Positions 1-9,325 of a stretch of 64,000 nt of DNA are shown piece by piece. Numbering within the stretch: position 1 is the stretch's first letter; every line of letters starts with the position of its first letter. Source of the DNA: Rhizobium sp. Root1220 (GTDB lineage Bacteria; Pseudomonadota; Alphaproteobacteria; Rhizobiales; Rhizobiaceae); the NCBI RefSeq assembly GCF_001426265.1, contig NZ_LMDG01000033.1, positions 124,001 to 188,000 on the forward strand. The letters run 5' to 3'. The notes under the pieces were generated by a model. The model ran no database searches, had not been told where the DNA came from, and worked only from the letters and a program-made list of their open reading frames with translations. Both the position numbers and the translations under genes were made by a program.

Positions 1-356
1 AGCCAGCCGGCAAGGGCGGCTACCACGGGGAAGGAGGCGAGATAGCCAGCCGTGGGGCCGGCGAATGGTGCAAGGCCACCGGCGCCGTTGGCCAGCACCG
101 GGAACCCGACCGCGGCCTCCGCAAGCCAGGCAAGGACAGTCACCGCTCCGAGGCGCCAGCCGTATAGCGCACCGATCATTGTCACCGCAAATGTCTGCAT
201 TGTTACCGGAACCGGCACCATCGGAACCGAGATCTGCGAGGCGAGCGCGAGGACCAGCGTTCCGGCGAGCACAAAGGCAGACTTGACGGCGAGCGAGCGC
301 GCGGAAAGGCGCAACGGGTCGAAAACGAGCTTGGGCGACTGATCGAAGACAGACAT
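1..356 (-). CDS. bioY: BioY biotin transporter, S component (truncated by window edge)
   Basis: Reading the minus strand from ATG at 356 gives an open frame that leaves the window at position 1: a short cytoplasmic N-terminus followed by hydrophobic segments with the BioY-typical stretch SVPMVPVPVTMQT and a later GPTAGYL motif. BioY is the membrane protein that binds biotin, alone or together with the ATPase/transmembrane pair BioM-BioN of ECF transporters. The start is supported by an AGGAG sequence about 8 bases upstream. Two BioR operator boxes lie upstream and the probable bioR gene precedes it on the same strand, so biotin-responsive repression is likely. A second BioY is encoded at 46603-47166. 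Any bioMN partners would lie beyond the left edge. Confidence 0.88.
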   Translation of the reverse strand, partial: MSVFDQSPKLVFDPLRLSARSLAVKSAFVLAGTLVLALASQISVPMVPVPVTMQTFAVTMIGALYGWRLGAVTVLAWLAEAAVGFPVLANGAGGLAPFAGPTAGYLASFPVVAALAGW

Positions 357-374
357 GCATTTCTCCTTCATGAA

Positions 375-384
375 TTATAGATAA
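375..384. promoter_or_regulatory. BioR box (proximal) at the bioY promoter
   Basis: The 10-base palindrome TTATAGATAA matches the known alphaproteobacterial BioR operator TTATMKATAA exactly. It ends 19 bases before the bioY start codon. Read on the minus strand it contains TATAAT, so a bound repressor would cover a likely -10 element. That last point is inference. Confidence 0.85.
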
Positions 385-525
385 TTTTTGATTCCATCTA
401 TTTTATGAAAGAGATTCCGCGCTTATGCAAGCCGTTCCCAACGCCGAAAAGGCCCGGGCCGCTCGCGACACGACCATAAAATGTAGCAAAATGGCCTTTT
501 CATGCGACTTTTCGCGCTATAAAAA

Positions 526-535
526 TTATCTATAA
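526..535. promoter_or_regulatory. BioR box (distal), just after the bioR stop codon
   Basis: A second exact BioR palindrome, TTATCTATAA, lies 8 bases past the stop codon of the GntR-family gene and 151 bases (centre to centre) from the proximal box. No other gene is visible between them. It may help repress bioY by looping or serve a second promoter. Confidence 0.78.
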
Positions 536-543
536 TTTCTAAT

Positions 544-1215
544 TCAGCCAACGATTGCGAAGACGTCGCTGACGTTTGTGCCCCTTTGGGCGGATTTCGG
601 CGCACGGCCGATCCATTGGACATGCCGCTCTAGGATAGAAGCGGCCTCTTCCACCCTGCCCTGACGCAAAGCGAGCAAGATAGCGCGGTGGTCATGGTCG
701 GTGCGTTTTTCCCAGCCCGATCGCCATGCGGAAAACAGAAAGCGAGCGCTTGCCGCATGCAGATCATCGATCGAGGCAAGCAAACGGTTCATGCCGCAGG
801 GCGCAAGGATCAGCCTGTGGAAGCGGCGGTTGGCGTCTTCCCATGCGTGGACGTCGACGGCGACATCGCCTTCGCGGGCGGCTTCCTCGGCGGCATCAAG
901 AATAGCTGGCGTGAGGTGATTGGCCGCGTGTCGCAGCGCCAGGACCTCGAGCGCCGCGCGCATTTCGGCAACCTCGCGCACCTCCTTCAGATCGAAGGAG
1001 GCGACACGCACGCCGCGACGCGGTTCGCTGATGGCGAGCCCCTGTGCTTCCAGCCGGCGAAAGGCCTCACGTACAGGCACATGGCTGGTTCCGAACTCCT
1101 CGGCGATGTGATCCTGACGCAGGCGCAGGCCCGCCGACAGTTCACCGCGAACTATGCGGTCGGCAAGCACGCGGCTGATGCGGCTTGCGATTGTGTCTTC
1201 CGGTTCCTTGGCCAT
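544..1215 (-). CDS. bioR: GntR-family (FCD subfamily) regulator, probable BioR
   Basis: A protein of 223 residues with an N-terminal GntR winged helix (about residues 8-75, including the recognition region around FGTSHVPVREAFRRLE) and a C-terminal all-helical FCD ligand domain (about 85-205). BioR is the GntR-family biotin repressor of many alphaproteobacteria that lack a DNA-binding BirA. The family assignment is read from the sequence. The name BioR is inferred from the two exact BioR boxes between this gene and bioY and from co-orientation with bioY 187 bases downstream. No BioR box is visible just upstream of its own start, so autoregulation is not evident. It could instead be another FCD regulator that happens to sit here, but the boxes argue against that. 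Confidence 0.8.
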   Translation of the reverse strand: MAKEPEDTIASRISRVLADRIVRGELSAGLRLRQDHIAEEFGTSHVPVREAFRRLEAQGLAISEPRRGVRVASFDLKEVREVAEMRAALEVLALRHAANHLTPAILDAAEEAAREGDVAVDVHAWEDANRRFHRLILAPCGMNRLLASIDDLHAASARFLFSAWRSGWEKRTDHDHRAILLALRQGRVEEAASILERHVQWIGRAPKSAQRGTNVSDVFAIVG

Positions 1216-1364
1216 ATCAATCCATTAGAGGGCGGGCCGTGGCTTGTCGAGGCAGCAGCAGACCTAGCCGCCCCAGTTCCGCATGCCAGACATGCCGCGC
1301 TGCCGGTTGAGATCAGGCGAAGCATCGTGTAAAGCGGCACTTTCCCAAACAAGGCTTGAGCTAC

Positions 1365-2054
1365 ATGAACGGTTTCGACCTCATCATTTTCGACTGCGAC
1401 GGCGTTCTGGTCGATTCCGAAATCATCGCTGCGGATGTCGAATCCAAGCTTCTGACGGAAGCCGGTTACCCGATCAGCATCGAGGAAATGGGCGAGCGCT
1501 TCGCCGGCATGACCTGGCAGAACATTCTGCTGCAGGTCGAGCGCGAAGCGAGCATTCCGATTTCCGCGTCCCTGCTCGACAAGTCCGAGAAATTGCTTGA
1601 TCTGCGGCTGGAACAAGACGTGCAGGCAATCGCCGGCATCGAAGCCGCCGTGTCGCGACTGACGCTGAAGCGCTGCATCTGCTCGAATTCCAGCACGGCG
1701 CGCCTCGACATGATGCTCACCAAGGTCGGCCTGAAGCCGCTGTTTGCGCCCAACATCTTCTCGGCGAAGGACCTTGGGCCTGACCGGGTCAAGCCGAAGC
1801 CGGACATTTTCCTGCACGGCGCCAAGCAGATGGGTGTTTCGCCCGATCGAGTCGTCGTCGTTGAAGATTCCGTTCACGGCGTCCACGCCGCACGGGCGGC
1901 CGGCATGCGCGTCATCGGCTTCACCGGTGCATCGCATACCTACCCAGCGCATGCGGACCGACTGACGGAAGCAGGCGCCGAAACCGTGATTTCGCGCATG
2001 AGCGACCTGCCTGGCGTCGTCGCTGCACTATCAGAATGGGCCGGCGTTCTCTGA
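1365..2054 (+). CDS. HAD-superfamily hydrolase (subfamily IA phosphatase/phosphomutase type)
   Basis: A protein of 229 residues from ATG 1365. Motif I is FDCDGVLVDSE, with the catalytic aspartates D10 and D12; motif II lies in the CSNSS region; motif III is the KPKPD lysine; motif IV is VVVEDSVHG. The cap lies between motifs I and II. The family contains phosphoglycolate phosphatases, beta-phosphoglucomutases and small sugar-phosphate phosphatases; the substrate cannot be read from sequence. An in-frame TTG at 1356 is possible, but AAGG at 1351-1354 is correctly spaced only for the ATG. The gene is divergent from bioR and shows no obvious operon partner. Confidence 0.85.
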   Translation: MNGFDLIIFDCDGVLVDSEIIAADVESKLLTEAGYPISIEEMGERFAGMTWQNILLQVEREASIPISASLLDKSEKLLDLRLEQDVQAIAGIEAAVSRLTLKRCICSNSSTARLDMMLTKVGLKPLFAPNIFSAKDLGPDRVKPKPDIFLHGAKQMGVSPDRVVVVEDSVHGVHAARAAGMRVIGFTGASHTYPAHADRLTEAGAETVISRMSDLPGVVAALSEWAGVL

Positions 2055-2152
2055 ACTGAGCCTGATCGAGAGCACGGCGGGAAGCACTTCAAACGGAGCT
2101 GGGACGGTTCGGCGTCGCTGCCGATAAGCGCGACAGCGTTGGCGTACGGAGC

Positions 2153-2800
2153 TTACGTCTTCTTCTTGCCCTTGGCCGGCAGGCCCTGATCGAAGCCGAT
2201 GTTGACGCGCACGAGACCGCCGGATCCAACCGGCAGCTTGATCCCGTCCTTGCGGAACAACACCTGCGTTGCAACGTCCGAAGACACGTCCGCCGGGAAA
2301 TTCGTTACTTCCGAGTAGAGCGCATCTTCACCATCGAGCACGGTGATGCGGATGGGGAGCGTTACCTTGCCGGTTTTTCCGGTCGGTCCAGCCAGAACAC
2401 GCAATTGCGCCACCACGGTCATCGTCAGGTTGGTTTCGTTCAGCGTGCACTGACGCGTGTAGGCGCCGATCGAAGCCTGATAGGCAAGCTTCTCCGCATC
2501 GCCCGTCTTGGCGCCGCCTGCGTAGCTGCGGAAGATCGCCTCGGCGTCCTTCATGTATATCTGCGGGCACGCGCCCTGTACGACCGGCGCGGTCGCGCCA
2601 GATGCCGTCGTCGCAGTCCCGATGGAGGCATTGTTGGAGGATGGGCTGGCAGGCGCAAGCGGCATGATCTGTCCTTTGCCGTCAGGCTGCGTCGGTACCG
2701 ATGTCTTGCTATCCCCTCCACCCACGCCAAGCGAGTTGCAGGCGACCAGAATTGCGGCGACCGATGCGGAAGCGATAAGACGCGAGACCTTGCCAAGCAC
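2153..2800 (-). CDS. Conserved rhizobial lipoprotein of unknown function
   Basis: A protein of 215 residues with a lipoprotein signal peptide: positively charged start, hydrophobic stretch and lipobox LVAC with the lipidated Cys at 21. A low-complexity Ser/Thr/Ala/Pro linker (about 25-75) is followed by a compact domain with a Cys pair (GACPQ and RQCTL) that may form a disulfide. The C-terminus is lysine rich (KGKKKT). It is probably an envelope lipoprotein. I do not recognise a biochemical role. It is transcribed divergently from thrC, with about 230 bases between the two starts. Confidence 0.75.
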   Translation of the reverse strand: MLGKVSRLIASASVAAILVACNSLGVGGGDSKTSVPTQPDGKGQIMPLAPASPSSNNASIGTATTASGATAPVVQGACPQIYMKDAEAIFRSYAGGAKTGDAEKLAYQASIGAYTRQCTLNETNLTMTVVAQLRVLAGPTGKTGKVTLPIRITVLDGEDALYSEVTNFPADVSSDVATQVLFRKDGIKLPVGSGGLVRVNIGFDQGLPAKGKKKT

Positions 2801-3033
2801 GATTATTCCACCCTCTTCACAAGTTTTTTGGCAGGCCCGATGTTTGAAAACAGGGCCTTTCGTGACCGTTTGCGATGGTCTATATCAGCGGCGCAAACAA
2901 AAATCGATTGGGTAAGCACTGTTTTGATGCACATTTCGGGACCGCGGCCGGCAATGGCGAACACGGCAAGCAAGATCCATCGCAACGCAGGCTCACCCAC
3001 CAATCCGGTTTCGCTCCGGCTGGCACACCAAGG

Positions 3034-4434
3034 ATGAAGATAGTGGATTATATCTCGACCCGCGGCGAAGCGCCTGCCCTTGGCTTCTGCGACGCGTTGC
3101 TGACGGGTCTGGCGCGCGACGGAGGGCTTTACGTCCCGCGCGAGTGGCCGCACTTCACGAAAAAGGAGATTCGGGCGCTTCGCGGCAAGAGCTACCAGGA
3201 TATCGCCTTTACCATCCTGTCGCCCTTCACCAACGGCGAGGTTCCTGACGACGCCTTCCGGGCGATGATCGATGAGGCCTATGGTACGTTTCGCCATCCG
3301 GCGATCGCGCCGCTGGTGCAGACCGGTCCGAACAGCTTCGTGATGGAGTTGTTCCACGGCACGACGCTCGCCTTCAAGGACGTCGCGATGCAGTTGCTGG
3401 CGCGGCTTATGGACTATGCGCTGGAGAAGCGCGGCGAGCGCGCGACCATCGTCGGCGCGACCTCGGGAGACACTGGTGGCGCGGCAATCGACGCCTTCGC
3501 GGGGCGAGAGCGCACCGACATCTTCATCCTGTTTCCGCTGGGCAAGGTCTCGCCAGTGCAGCAGCGGCAGATGACCACGTCCTCCTTGCCAAACGTTCAC
3601 GCATTGGCAGTCGAGGGTAACTTCGACGACTGCCAGAATCTTGTCAAAGCGATGTTCAACGACGCGGCTTTCCGCGACAAGGTAAGGCTCTCCGGCGTCA
3701 ACTCGATCAACTGGGCGCGTATCATGGCCCAGATCGTCTACTATTTCACGACAGCGATCGCGCTCGGCGGGCCGGACCGGAAGATCTCCTTCACCGTTCC
3801 GACCGGAAACTTCGGTGATATCTTCGCGGGCTACTGCGCCAAGCGTATGGGCTTGCCGATCGGCAAGCTGGTGGCCGCCACAAACGAGAACGACATCCTC
3901 GCGCGGGCGCTGACAACCGGTCGGTACGAGATGAAGGACGTGAAGGCAACCACGTCTCCGTCGATGGACATCCAGATCTCCTCGAACTTCGAACGCCTGC
4001 TGTTCGAGGCCTACGACCGCGACGCCAGCAAGGTTCGCGCGGCCATGGACAGCCTGAAACAATCGAACGGTTTCGAGATCGCACCCAAAGCGCTTGCCTT
4101 CATCAAGAAAGACTTGCGGGCAGGACGCGCCAGCGAAAAACAGGTTGCGCAGACGATCCGAAAGACCTTGGCCGACACCGGCTACCTGCTCGACCCGCAT
4201 TCGGCGATCGGCGTTTTCGTCGCAGAAAAGTACCAAAAGCCGAATACACCCATGGTCATGCTTGCCACCGCACATCCGGCAAAATTCCCGGCAGCCGTAA
4301 AATCCGCATCCGGTATTGACCCCGCGCTTCCGACGTGGCTTGCTGAATTGATGCACAAGGAGGAGCGCTTTCAGATCATTAAGCCCGAGCTTGAAGCCGT
4401 GGAAACCTTTATCGGCAAGCATTCCCGGGCCTGA
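3034..4434 (+). CDS. thrC: Threonine synthase
   Basis: A protein of 466 residues, normal for bacterial ThrC. It converts O-phosphohomoserine to threonine using pyridoxal phosphate. Residues near the start (VDYISTRG and ARDGGLYVP) are family-typical; the PLP lysine is K115 in LAFKD, and the phosphate-binding loop is GATSGDTGGAA. The open frame extends upstream to 2875, but the ATG at 3034, preceded directly by AAGG, matches the family N-terminus. It is followed after 27 bases by the M16 peptidase gene and likely leads that operon. The homoserine kinase gene thrB lies separately at 18.9-19.8 kb. Confidence 0.96.
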   Translation: MKIVDYISTRGEAPALGFCDALLTGLARDGGLYVPREWPHFTKKEIRALRGKSYQDIAFTILSPFTNGEVPDDAFRAMIDEAYGTFRHPAIAPLVQTGPNSFVMELFHGTTLAFKDVAMQLLARLMDYALEKRGERATIVGATSGDTGGAAIDAFAGRERTDIFILFPLGKVSPVQQRQMTTSSLPNVHALAVEGNFDDCQNLVKAMFNDAAFRDKVRLSGVNSINWARIMAQIVYYFTTAIALGGPDRKISFTVPTGNFGDIFAGYCAKRMGLPIGKLVAATNENDILARALTTGRYEMKDVKATTSPSMDIQISSNFERLLFEAYDRDASKVRAAMDSLKQSNGFEIAPKALAFIKKDLRAGRASEKQVAQTIRKTLADTGYLLDPHSAIGVFVAEKYQKPNTPMVMLATAHPAKFPAAVKSASGIDPALPTWLAELMHKEERFQIIKPELEAVETFIGKHSRA

Positions 4435-4461
4435 CAGAAGGCAGGCGCAGAAAGATAGCCA

Positions 4462-5760
4462 ATGACAGTTGAGTGCACCCGGCTTAAGTCCGGGCTGACA
4501 GTAGTCACACAGACCATGCCGCATCTCGAAAGTGCAGCGCTCGGAGTCTGGATCAAATCAGGTTCGCGCAATGAGACGGCAGATGAGCATGGTATCGCGC
4601 ACCTGCTCGAGCACATGGCCTTCAAGGGTACAGCGCGCCGCAGTGCTCGGGAAATAGCTGAGGAGATCGAGGATGTCGGCGGCGAAGTGAACGCCGCGAC
4701 CTCCACCGAGACGACCTCCTACTATGCCCGTGTCCTCAAGGATCACGTCCCCCTCGCTGTCGATATTCTCGCTGACATCCTGACGGAATCGGCCTTCGAC
4801 GAAGAAGAACTCGAGCGGGAGAAGCAGGTCATCCTGCAGGAAATCAACGCGGCCAACGACACGCCCGACGACGTCGTTTTCGACAAGTTTTCCGAGACCG
4901 CCTATAGCAACCAGACGTTGGGCCGGGCCATTCTCGGCACGCCGGAGACGGTTGTTTCCTTCACGCCGCATCAGATTCGCGGGTATCTCGGCCGCAACTA
5001 TACGACCGACCGCATGTTCGTGGTCGCGACAGGTGCTGTCGATCACGATGAATTCGTTCGCATGGTCGAGGAACGTTTCGCATCACTGCCCACGGCTCCC
5101 AGCGCGACGCCGGTGATGGAGGCGGCGAAATATATCGGTGGCAATATCCGCGAGACGCGCGACCTGATGGATGCGCAGATCCTGCTCGGCTTCGAGGGCA
5201 AGGCCTATCACGCCCGCGATTTTTACTGTTCGCAGATCCTTGCCAATATCCTGGGTGGAGGCATGTCGTCGCGCCTGTTCCAGGAAGTGCGCGAGGTCCG
5301 CGGCCTCTGCTATTCCATCTACGCCTTCCACTGGGGCTTTTCCGATACCGGGATCTTCGGCATCCATGCCGCGACCGGCGGCGAGAACCTGCCGGAACTG
5401 GTGCCGGTGATCGTCGACGAACTGCACAAATCGGCAGCGAAGATCGACCAGAAGGAAATCGAACGCGCCAGAGCCCAGATCCGCGCGCAGCTGCTGATGG
5501 GTCAGGAAAGCCCGGCGGCGCGCGCTGGCCAGGTGGCGCGCCAGATGATGCTCTATGGTCGCCCGATCTCCAATCCGGAGATGATGGAACGGCTCGAAGG
5601 CATCACCGTCGACCGGCTGACCGATCTTGCCGGTCGTCTGTTCTTCGACACCGTGCCGACGCTTTCCGCAATCGGCCCCCTCGAACATCTGGCACCGATG
5701 GAAGACATCGCAGCATCGCTTTCGGCTCCCCCTCAGCAAACAAAGCTGGCCAGCCTTTGA
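4462..5760 (+). CDS. M16-family zinc metallopeptidase (mitochondrial-processing-peptidase-like)
   Basis: A protein of 432 residues with the inverted zinc motif HLLEH (residues 47-51) and the downstream glutamate region EREKQVILQEI that supplies the third zinc ligand. A C-terminal M16 half follows (about 170-410). These proteins are the bacterial relatives of the mitochondrial processing peptidase beta subunit and usually degrade peptides. No signal peptide is visible, so a cytoplasmic location is likely. The gene sits between thrC and a GNAT gene on the same strand with short gaps (27 and 31 bases), an arrangement I recall from other rhizobia. Confidence 0.92.
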   Translation: MTVECTRLKSGLTVVTQTMPHLESAALGVWIKSGSRNETADEHGIAHLLEHMAFKGTARRSAREIAEEIEDVGGEVNAATSTETTSYYARVLKDHVPLAVDILADILTESAFDEEELEREKQVILQEINAANDTPDDVVFDKFSETAYSNQTLGRAILGTPETVVSFTPHQIRGYLGRNYTTDRMFVVATGAVDHDEFVRMVEERFASLPTAPSATPVMEAAKYIGGNIRETRDLMDAQILLGFEGKAYHARDFYCSQILANILGGGMSSRLFQEVREVRGLCYSIYAFHWGFSDTGIFGIHAATGGENLPELVPVIVDELHKSAAKIDQKEIERARAQIRAQLLMGQESPAARAGQVARQMMLYGRPISNPEMMERLEGITVDRLTDLAGRLFFDTVPTLSAIGPLEHLAPMEDIAASLSAPPQQTKLASL

Positions 5761-5791
5761 ACTGACGTCCATCCTGTCCGGGGAGTGATCG

Positions 5792-6406
5792 ATGCCAAAA
5801 TCGGTTTTTCGGTTCCTGTCGCGGCAGCCGGAAGCAGTGGAGATCGAGGACGAGCACTACGTGCTGCGCCTCCCCCGCTACCAGGACTTCAATCAGTGGC
5901 ACAAGCTGCGCGCCGAAAGCCGGCAGTTTCTGGAGCCATGGGAGCCGACATGGCGGCGTGACGAACTGACGGAGGGCGCCTACCGTGCTCGCGTCATTCG
6001 CGGCAAGCAGGAGTACGCCTCGGGTCAGGCGGTGCCGCTCCTGCTGTTTCGAAAGAACGGCATGACGCTGCTCGGCGGCATCACGATCGGCTATATCCGT
6101 CGCGGTGCGGCGCAGAGCTGCATGATCGGCTACTGGATGGGCGAGGCTCATGCCGGCCGGGGCCATATGTTCGCCGCACTTCGGTTGGTTATACCCTACA
6201 TCTTCGCTGGGCTTGAGTTGCACCGCATCGAAGCAGCCTGTATTCCAGACAATGCTCGGAGCATCCGCCTGCTTGAAAAAGCCGGGTTTCAGCGGGAAGG
6301 CTATCTGCGCGGATACTTGAAGATAAACGGCCAGTGGCATGACCATGTGATGTATTCACTGCTGGCCACCGACACGGATAAAGGCAGGATAACCGACAGC
6401 CGATGA
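5792..6406 (+). CDS. GNAT-family N-acetyltransferase (RimJ/RimL type)
   Basis: A protein of 204 residues. The acetyl-CoA-binding segment is around GEAHAGRGHMFAAL, and the ending LHRIEAACIPDNARSIRLLEKAGF is characteristic of the RimJ/RimL branch, which acetylates protein N-termini or small molecules. The substrate is unknown. The start is preceded by GGGGAG. The final bases overlap the next gene (ATGA at 6403-6406), which implies translational coupling to the c-di-GMP protein. Confidence 0.9.
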   Translation: MPKSVFRFLSRQPEAVEIEDEHYVLRLPRYQDFNQWHKLRAESRQFLEPWEPTWRRDELTEGAYRARVIRGKQEYASGQAVPLLLFRKNGMTLLGGITIGYIRRGAAQSCMIGYWMGEAHAGRGHMFAALRLVIPYIFAGLELHRIEAACIPDNARSIRLLEKAGFQREGYLRGYLKINGQWHDHVMYSLLATDTDKGRITDSR

Positions 6407-9315
6407 CGAACAACCGCTTGCTGCCCTTATCACCGGCCGGACGACTTATCGCGGTGATCGCAGTTCTTTTTCTGGCGGCACTGGCCCTCATGGGAGGTGC
6501 TGCGCAGGCCGCCGAGCCGGTCAAGATCTCGCGAGACGACACGGCGCTCGATCTGACCGCCACCACCGAGATTTACGCCAACCAGGGCGAGGCCTTCCAG
6601 GTCTCCACCGCTGCAGGCGCCGATGGCATCCGCCGCCGTATTGAGGTACGTGCCAGTTCGGAAAACCACCAGGGCGATTGGGCTGTGTTTGCGCTCGCCA
6701 ACGTCTCGGATGAACAGCTCGATCGCGTCATCGTGGCGCCGCACTTCCGGCTGGTGAACTCCAAGCTTTTCTGGCCGGATCTCGGCTCGCAGCGCATCAT
6801 CGCGATTACGCCGAGCGAAGGTTTCGCGCTCGACCGGCAGCCGAGCGATGAAGCGGACGTCTTCCGGATCACGCTCAACCCCGGCGCGGTCATCACCTTC
6901 GTCGCGGAGCTCTCGACTCCCGAACTGCCGCAGATCTACCTCTGGGAGCCGGACGCCTACAAGGACACGATCAACGCCTTTACGCTCTACCGTGGCATCG
7001 TGCTCGGCATCGCGGGACTGCTTGCCGTGTTCCTTACGATCCTGTTCGTCGTCAAAGGCACTTCGATGTTGCCCGCGACGGCGGCATTGGCCTGGGCCGT
7101 GCTCGGCTATATCTGCGTCGACTTCGGGTTCCTCGGCAAACTGATCAGCATCGCTTCGGCCGACCAGCGAATATGGCGTGCGTGTGCGGAAGTGGCGCTC
7201 GCATCGAGTTTCGTCATCTTCCTGTTCACCTATCTCAATCTCAATCGCTGGCACACGCATCTCGGCTATCTGACATTTGCATGGGTGCTTGGACTTGCGT
7301 TGCTTTTCGGCGTGGCGATCTACGACCCGTCGATTGCCGCCGGCGTCGCGCGACTATCCTTTGCGCTGACGGCAACGATGGGCCTGCTGCTGATCGTCTA
7401 TCTCGGCCTCAACCGCTACGACCGCGCCATTCTCCTGGTTCCGGCGTGGGCGCTGATCCTCGTCTGGATCTTCGGGGCGTGGCTGACGATCACCGGGCGG
7501 CTCGACAATGACATCATCCAGCCGGCGCTGGGCGGCGGTCTCGTCCTGATCGTGCTGCTGATCGGCTTCACGGTGATGCAGCATGCCTTTGCCGGCGGCG
7601 CGTTCCAGCAAGGCCTGTTCTCCGACCTGGAGCGGCAATCACTGGCACTGACCGGGTCCGGCGACATGGTCTGGGACTGGGACGTGGCGCGCGACCGGGT
7701 CGTCACCATTCCCGACGTCTCCGTGAAGCTCGGGCTCGCGGCAGGCGCGATGCATGGGGCAGCCCGCAACTGGCTACCGCGACTACATCCCGATGACCGC
7801 GACCGCTTTCGGGCAACGCTCGATGTGCTGCTGGAGCACCGCCGCGGACGGCTGAACCATGAGTTCCGCATCCGCGCGGAAGACGGTCATTTCCACTGGC
7901 TGCTCATTCGCGCCCGTCCGGTACTTGGTTCGAACGGTGAAATCATCCGCTGCGTCGGCACGATCGTCGATGTCACCGAACAGAAGAACTCCATCGAACG
8001 CCTGCTGCATGACGCGTTGCACGACAATCTCACAGGCCTGCCGAACCGCCAGCTGTTCCTTGATCGACTGCAGGCCGTTCTTGCGCTGGCCCCCGGCGGA
8101 GACATGCTTCGCCCGACCGTGATGGTCATCGACATCGATCGCTACAAGCTCGTGAACGACACGCTCGGCATTGCAGCCGGCGACAACATTCTGATCGCGT
8201 TGACGCGCCGCCTGCGCCGGCTGCTGAAGCCGCAGGATACGCTGGCGCGTCTTTCCGGCGATCAGTTTGGTCTGATCCTTATTTCGGAGCGCGACCCGGC
8301 AAAGATCGCCGATTTCGCCGATGCGATCAGCAAGGCGATCATGGTGCCGATCAACTTCGCCAATCGCGAGATCATTTTGACCGCCTCGATCGGGCTAGCG
8401 TCCTTCGTCGACCGCCAGGAAAGTGCGGCCGGGATGCTCAGCGACTCGGAGCTGGCGATGTACCGCGCCAAGCGCGCCGGCGGCAATCGGGTGGAACCGT
8501 TCCAGCCGGCGTTCCGCGATTTCGGCGCCGACCGGCTGCAGCTCGAATCCGACCTCCGCCGCGCCATAGAACGCAAGGAGCTTTCGATGGTCTATCAGCC
8601 GATTGCCGGGCTGGAAGACGTCGAAATCGCCGGCTTCGAGGCCCTGATGCGCTGGGAACATCCTAAACGCGGCAACATTCCTCCGTCGGAATTCATTCCG
8701 ATCGCAGAGACGTCCGACATCATCAACATGCTCGGCATTTTCGCCCTGGAGCAGGCGACGAACGATCTGATGGGCTGGGAGAACCAGACCGGCGAACTGC
8801 CGATTTTCGTCTCGATCAATCTGTCAAGCGCCCAGCTGTTGAACAACGAACTCTACGACGACGTGCGCTCGGTGCTGGCAAAGACACACTGCGATCCATC
8901 GCGGCTGAAGCTCGAGCTGACGGAATCCATGGTCATGGAGAATCCGGAGCAGGCACGGCTCGTGCTGGAGAAACTCCGCGGCATCGGGCTTGGCCTGGCG
9001 CTCGACGACTTCGGAACGGGCTATTCCTCGCTTGCCTATCTGACCCGCTTCCCGTTCGACACGATCAAGCTCGACAAGGCGCTGGTGCGAGACGACAGCG
9101 ACAAGAAGGCGACCGTGCTTCGCTCCGTTATCACCATGGCGCGCGAGCTGGATATGAAGATTGTCGCCGAGGGGATCGAATCCAACGAGGATGCTATCGA
9201 ACTCGCCAAGATGGGCTGCACCTACGGTCAAAGCTACCTGTTCGGTCCGCCGATGGCATCGGAATCCGTGTTGCGCCTGTTGAAGGAGCGTTTCCCGCTG
9301 ACCAAGCGGGCGTAA
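6403..9315 (+). CDS. Membrane-bound c-di-GMP protein: sensor - PAS - degenerate GGDEF - EAL
   Basis: A protein of 970 residues. Order: signal peptide ending near AAQAAE (about 1-37); a periplasmic beta-rich domain (40-190) that resembles DISM-type extracellular sensors; about seven membrane helices (195-395); a PAS domain (406-530); GGDEF (536-700); EAL (716-956). The GGDEF active-site motif reads SGDQF near residue 615, so cyclase activity is probably lost. The EAL motif (EALMRWEHP) and later DDFGTGYSS are intact, so c-di-GMP phosphodiesterase activity is likely, perhaps with the GGDEF domain as a GTP sensor. The start overlaps the acetyltransferase stop by 4 bases. The ligand of the periplasmic domain is unknown. 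Confidence 0.92.
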   Translation: MTNNRLLPLSPAGRLIAVIAVLFLAALALMGGAAQAAEPVKISRDDTALDLTATTEIYANQGEAFQVSTAAGADGIRRRIEVRASSENHQGDWAVFALANVSDEQLDRVIVAPHFRLVNSKLFWPDLGSQRIIAITPSEGFALDRQPSDEADVFRITLNPGAVITFVAELSTPELPQIYLWEPDAYKDTINAFTLYRGIVLGIAGLLAVFLTILFVVKGTSMLPATAALAWAVLGYICVDFGFLGKLISIASADQRIWRACAEVALASSFVIFLFTYLNLNRWHTHLGYLTFAWVLGLALLFGVAIYDPSIAAGVARLSFALTATMGLLLIVYLGLNRYDRAILLVPAWALILVWIFGAWLTITGRLDNDIIQPALGGGLVLIVLLIGFTVMQHAFAGGAFQQGLFSDLERQSLALTGSGDMVWDWDVARDRVVTIPDVSVKLGLAAGAMHGAARNWLPRLHPDDRDRFRATLDVLLEHRRGRLNHEFRIRAEDGHFHWLLIRARPVLGSNGEIIRCVGTIVDVTEQKNSIERLLHDALHDNLTGLPNRQLFLDRLQAVLALAPGGDMLRPTVMVIDIDRYKLVNDTLGIAAGDNILIALTRRLRRLLKPQDTLARLSGDQFGLILISERDPAKIADFADAISKAIMVPINFANREIILTASIGLASFVDRQESAAGMLSDSELAMYRAKRAGGNRVEPFQPAFRDFGADRLQLESDLRRAIERKELSMVYQPIAGLEDVEIAGFEALMRWEHPKRGNIPPSEFIPIAETSDIINMLGIFALEQATNDLMGWENQTGELPIFVSINLSSAQLLNNELYDDVRSVLAKTHCDPSRLKLELTESMVMENPEQARLVLEKLRGIGLGLALDDFGTGYSSLAYLTRFPFDTIKLDKALVRDDSDKKATVLRSVITMARELDMKIVAEGIESNEDAIELAKMGCTYGQSYLFGPPMASESVLRLLKERFPLTKRA

Positions 9316-9325
9316 AGGGGCAAGT

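Noticed and set aside
2801..3033. Region before thrC searched for a riboswitch or leader peptide
   Set aside because: No run of Thr/Ile codons and no recognisable riboswitch core.
2803..4524. Long open frame (573 codons) on the minus strand under thrC
   Set aside because: It is antisense to the complete thrC, contains no recognisable domain, and such frames are common in high-G+C genomes.
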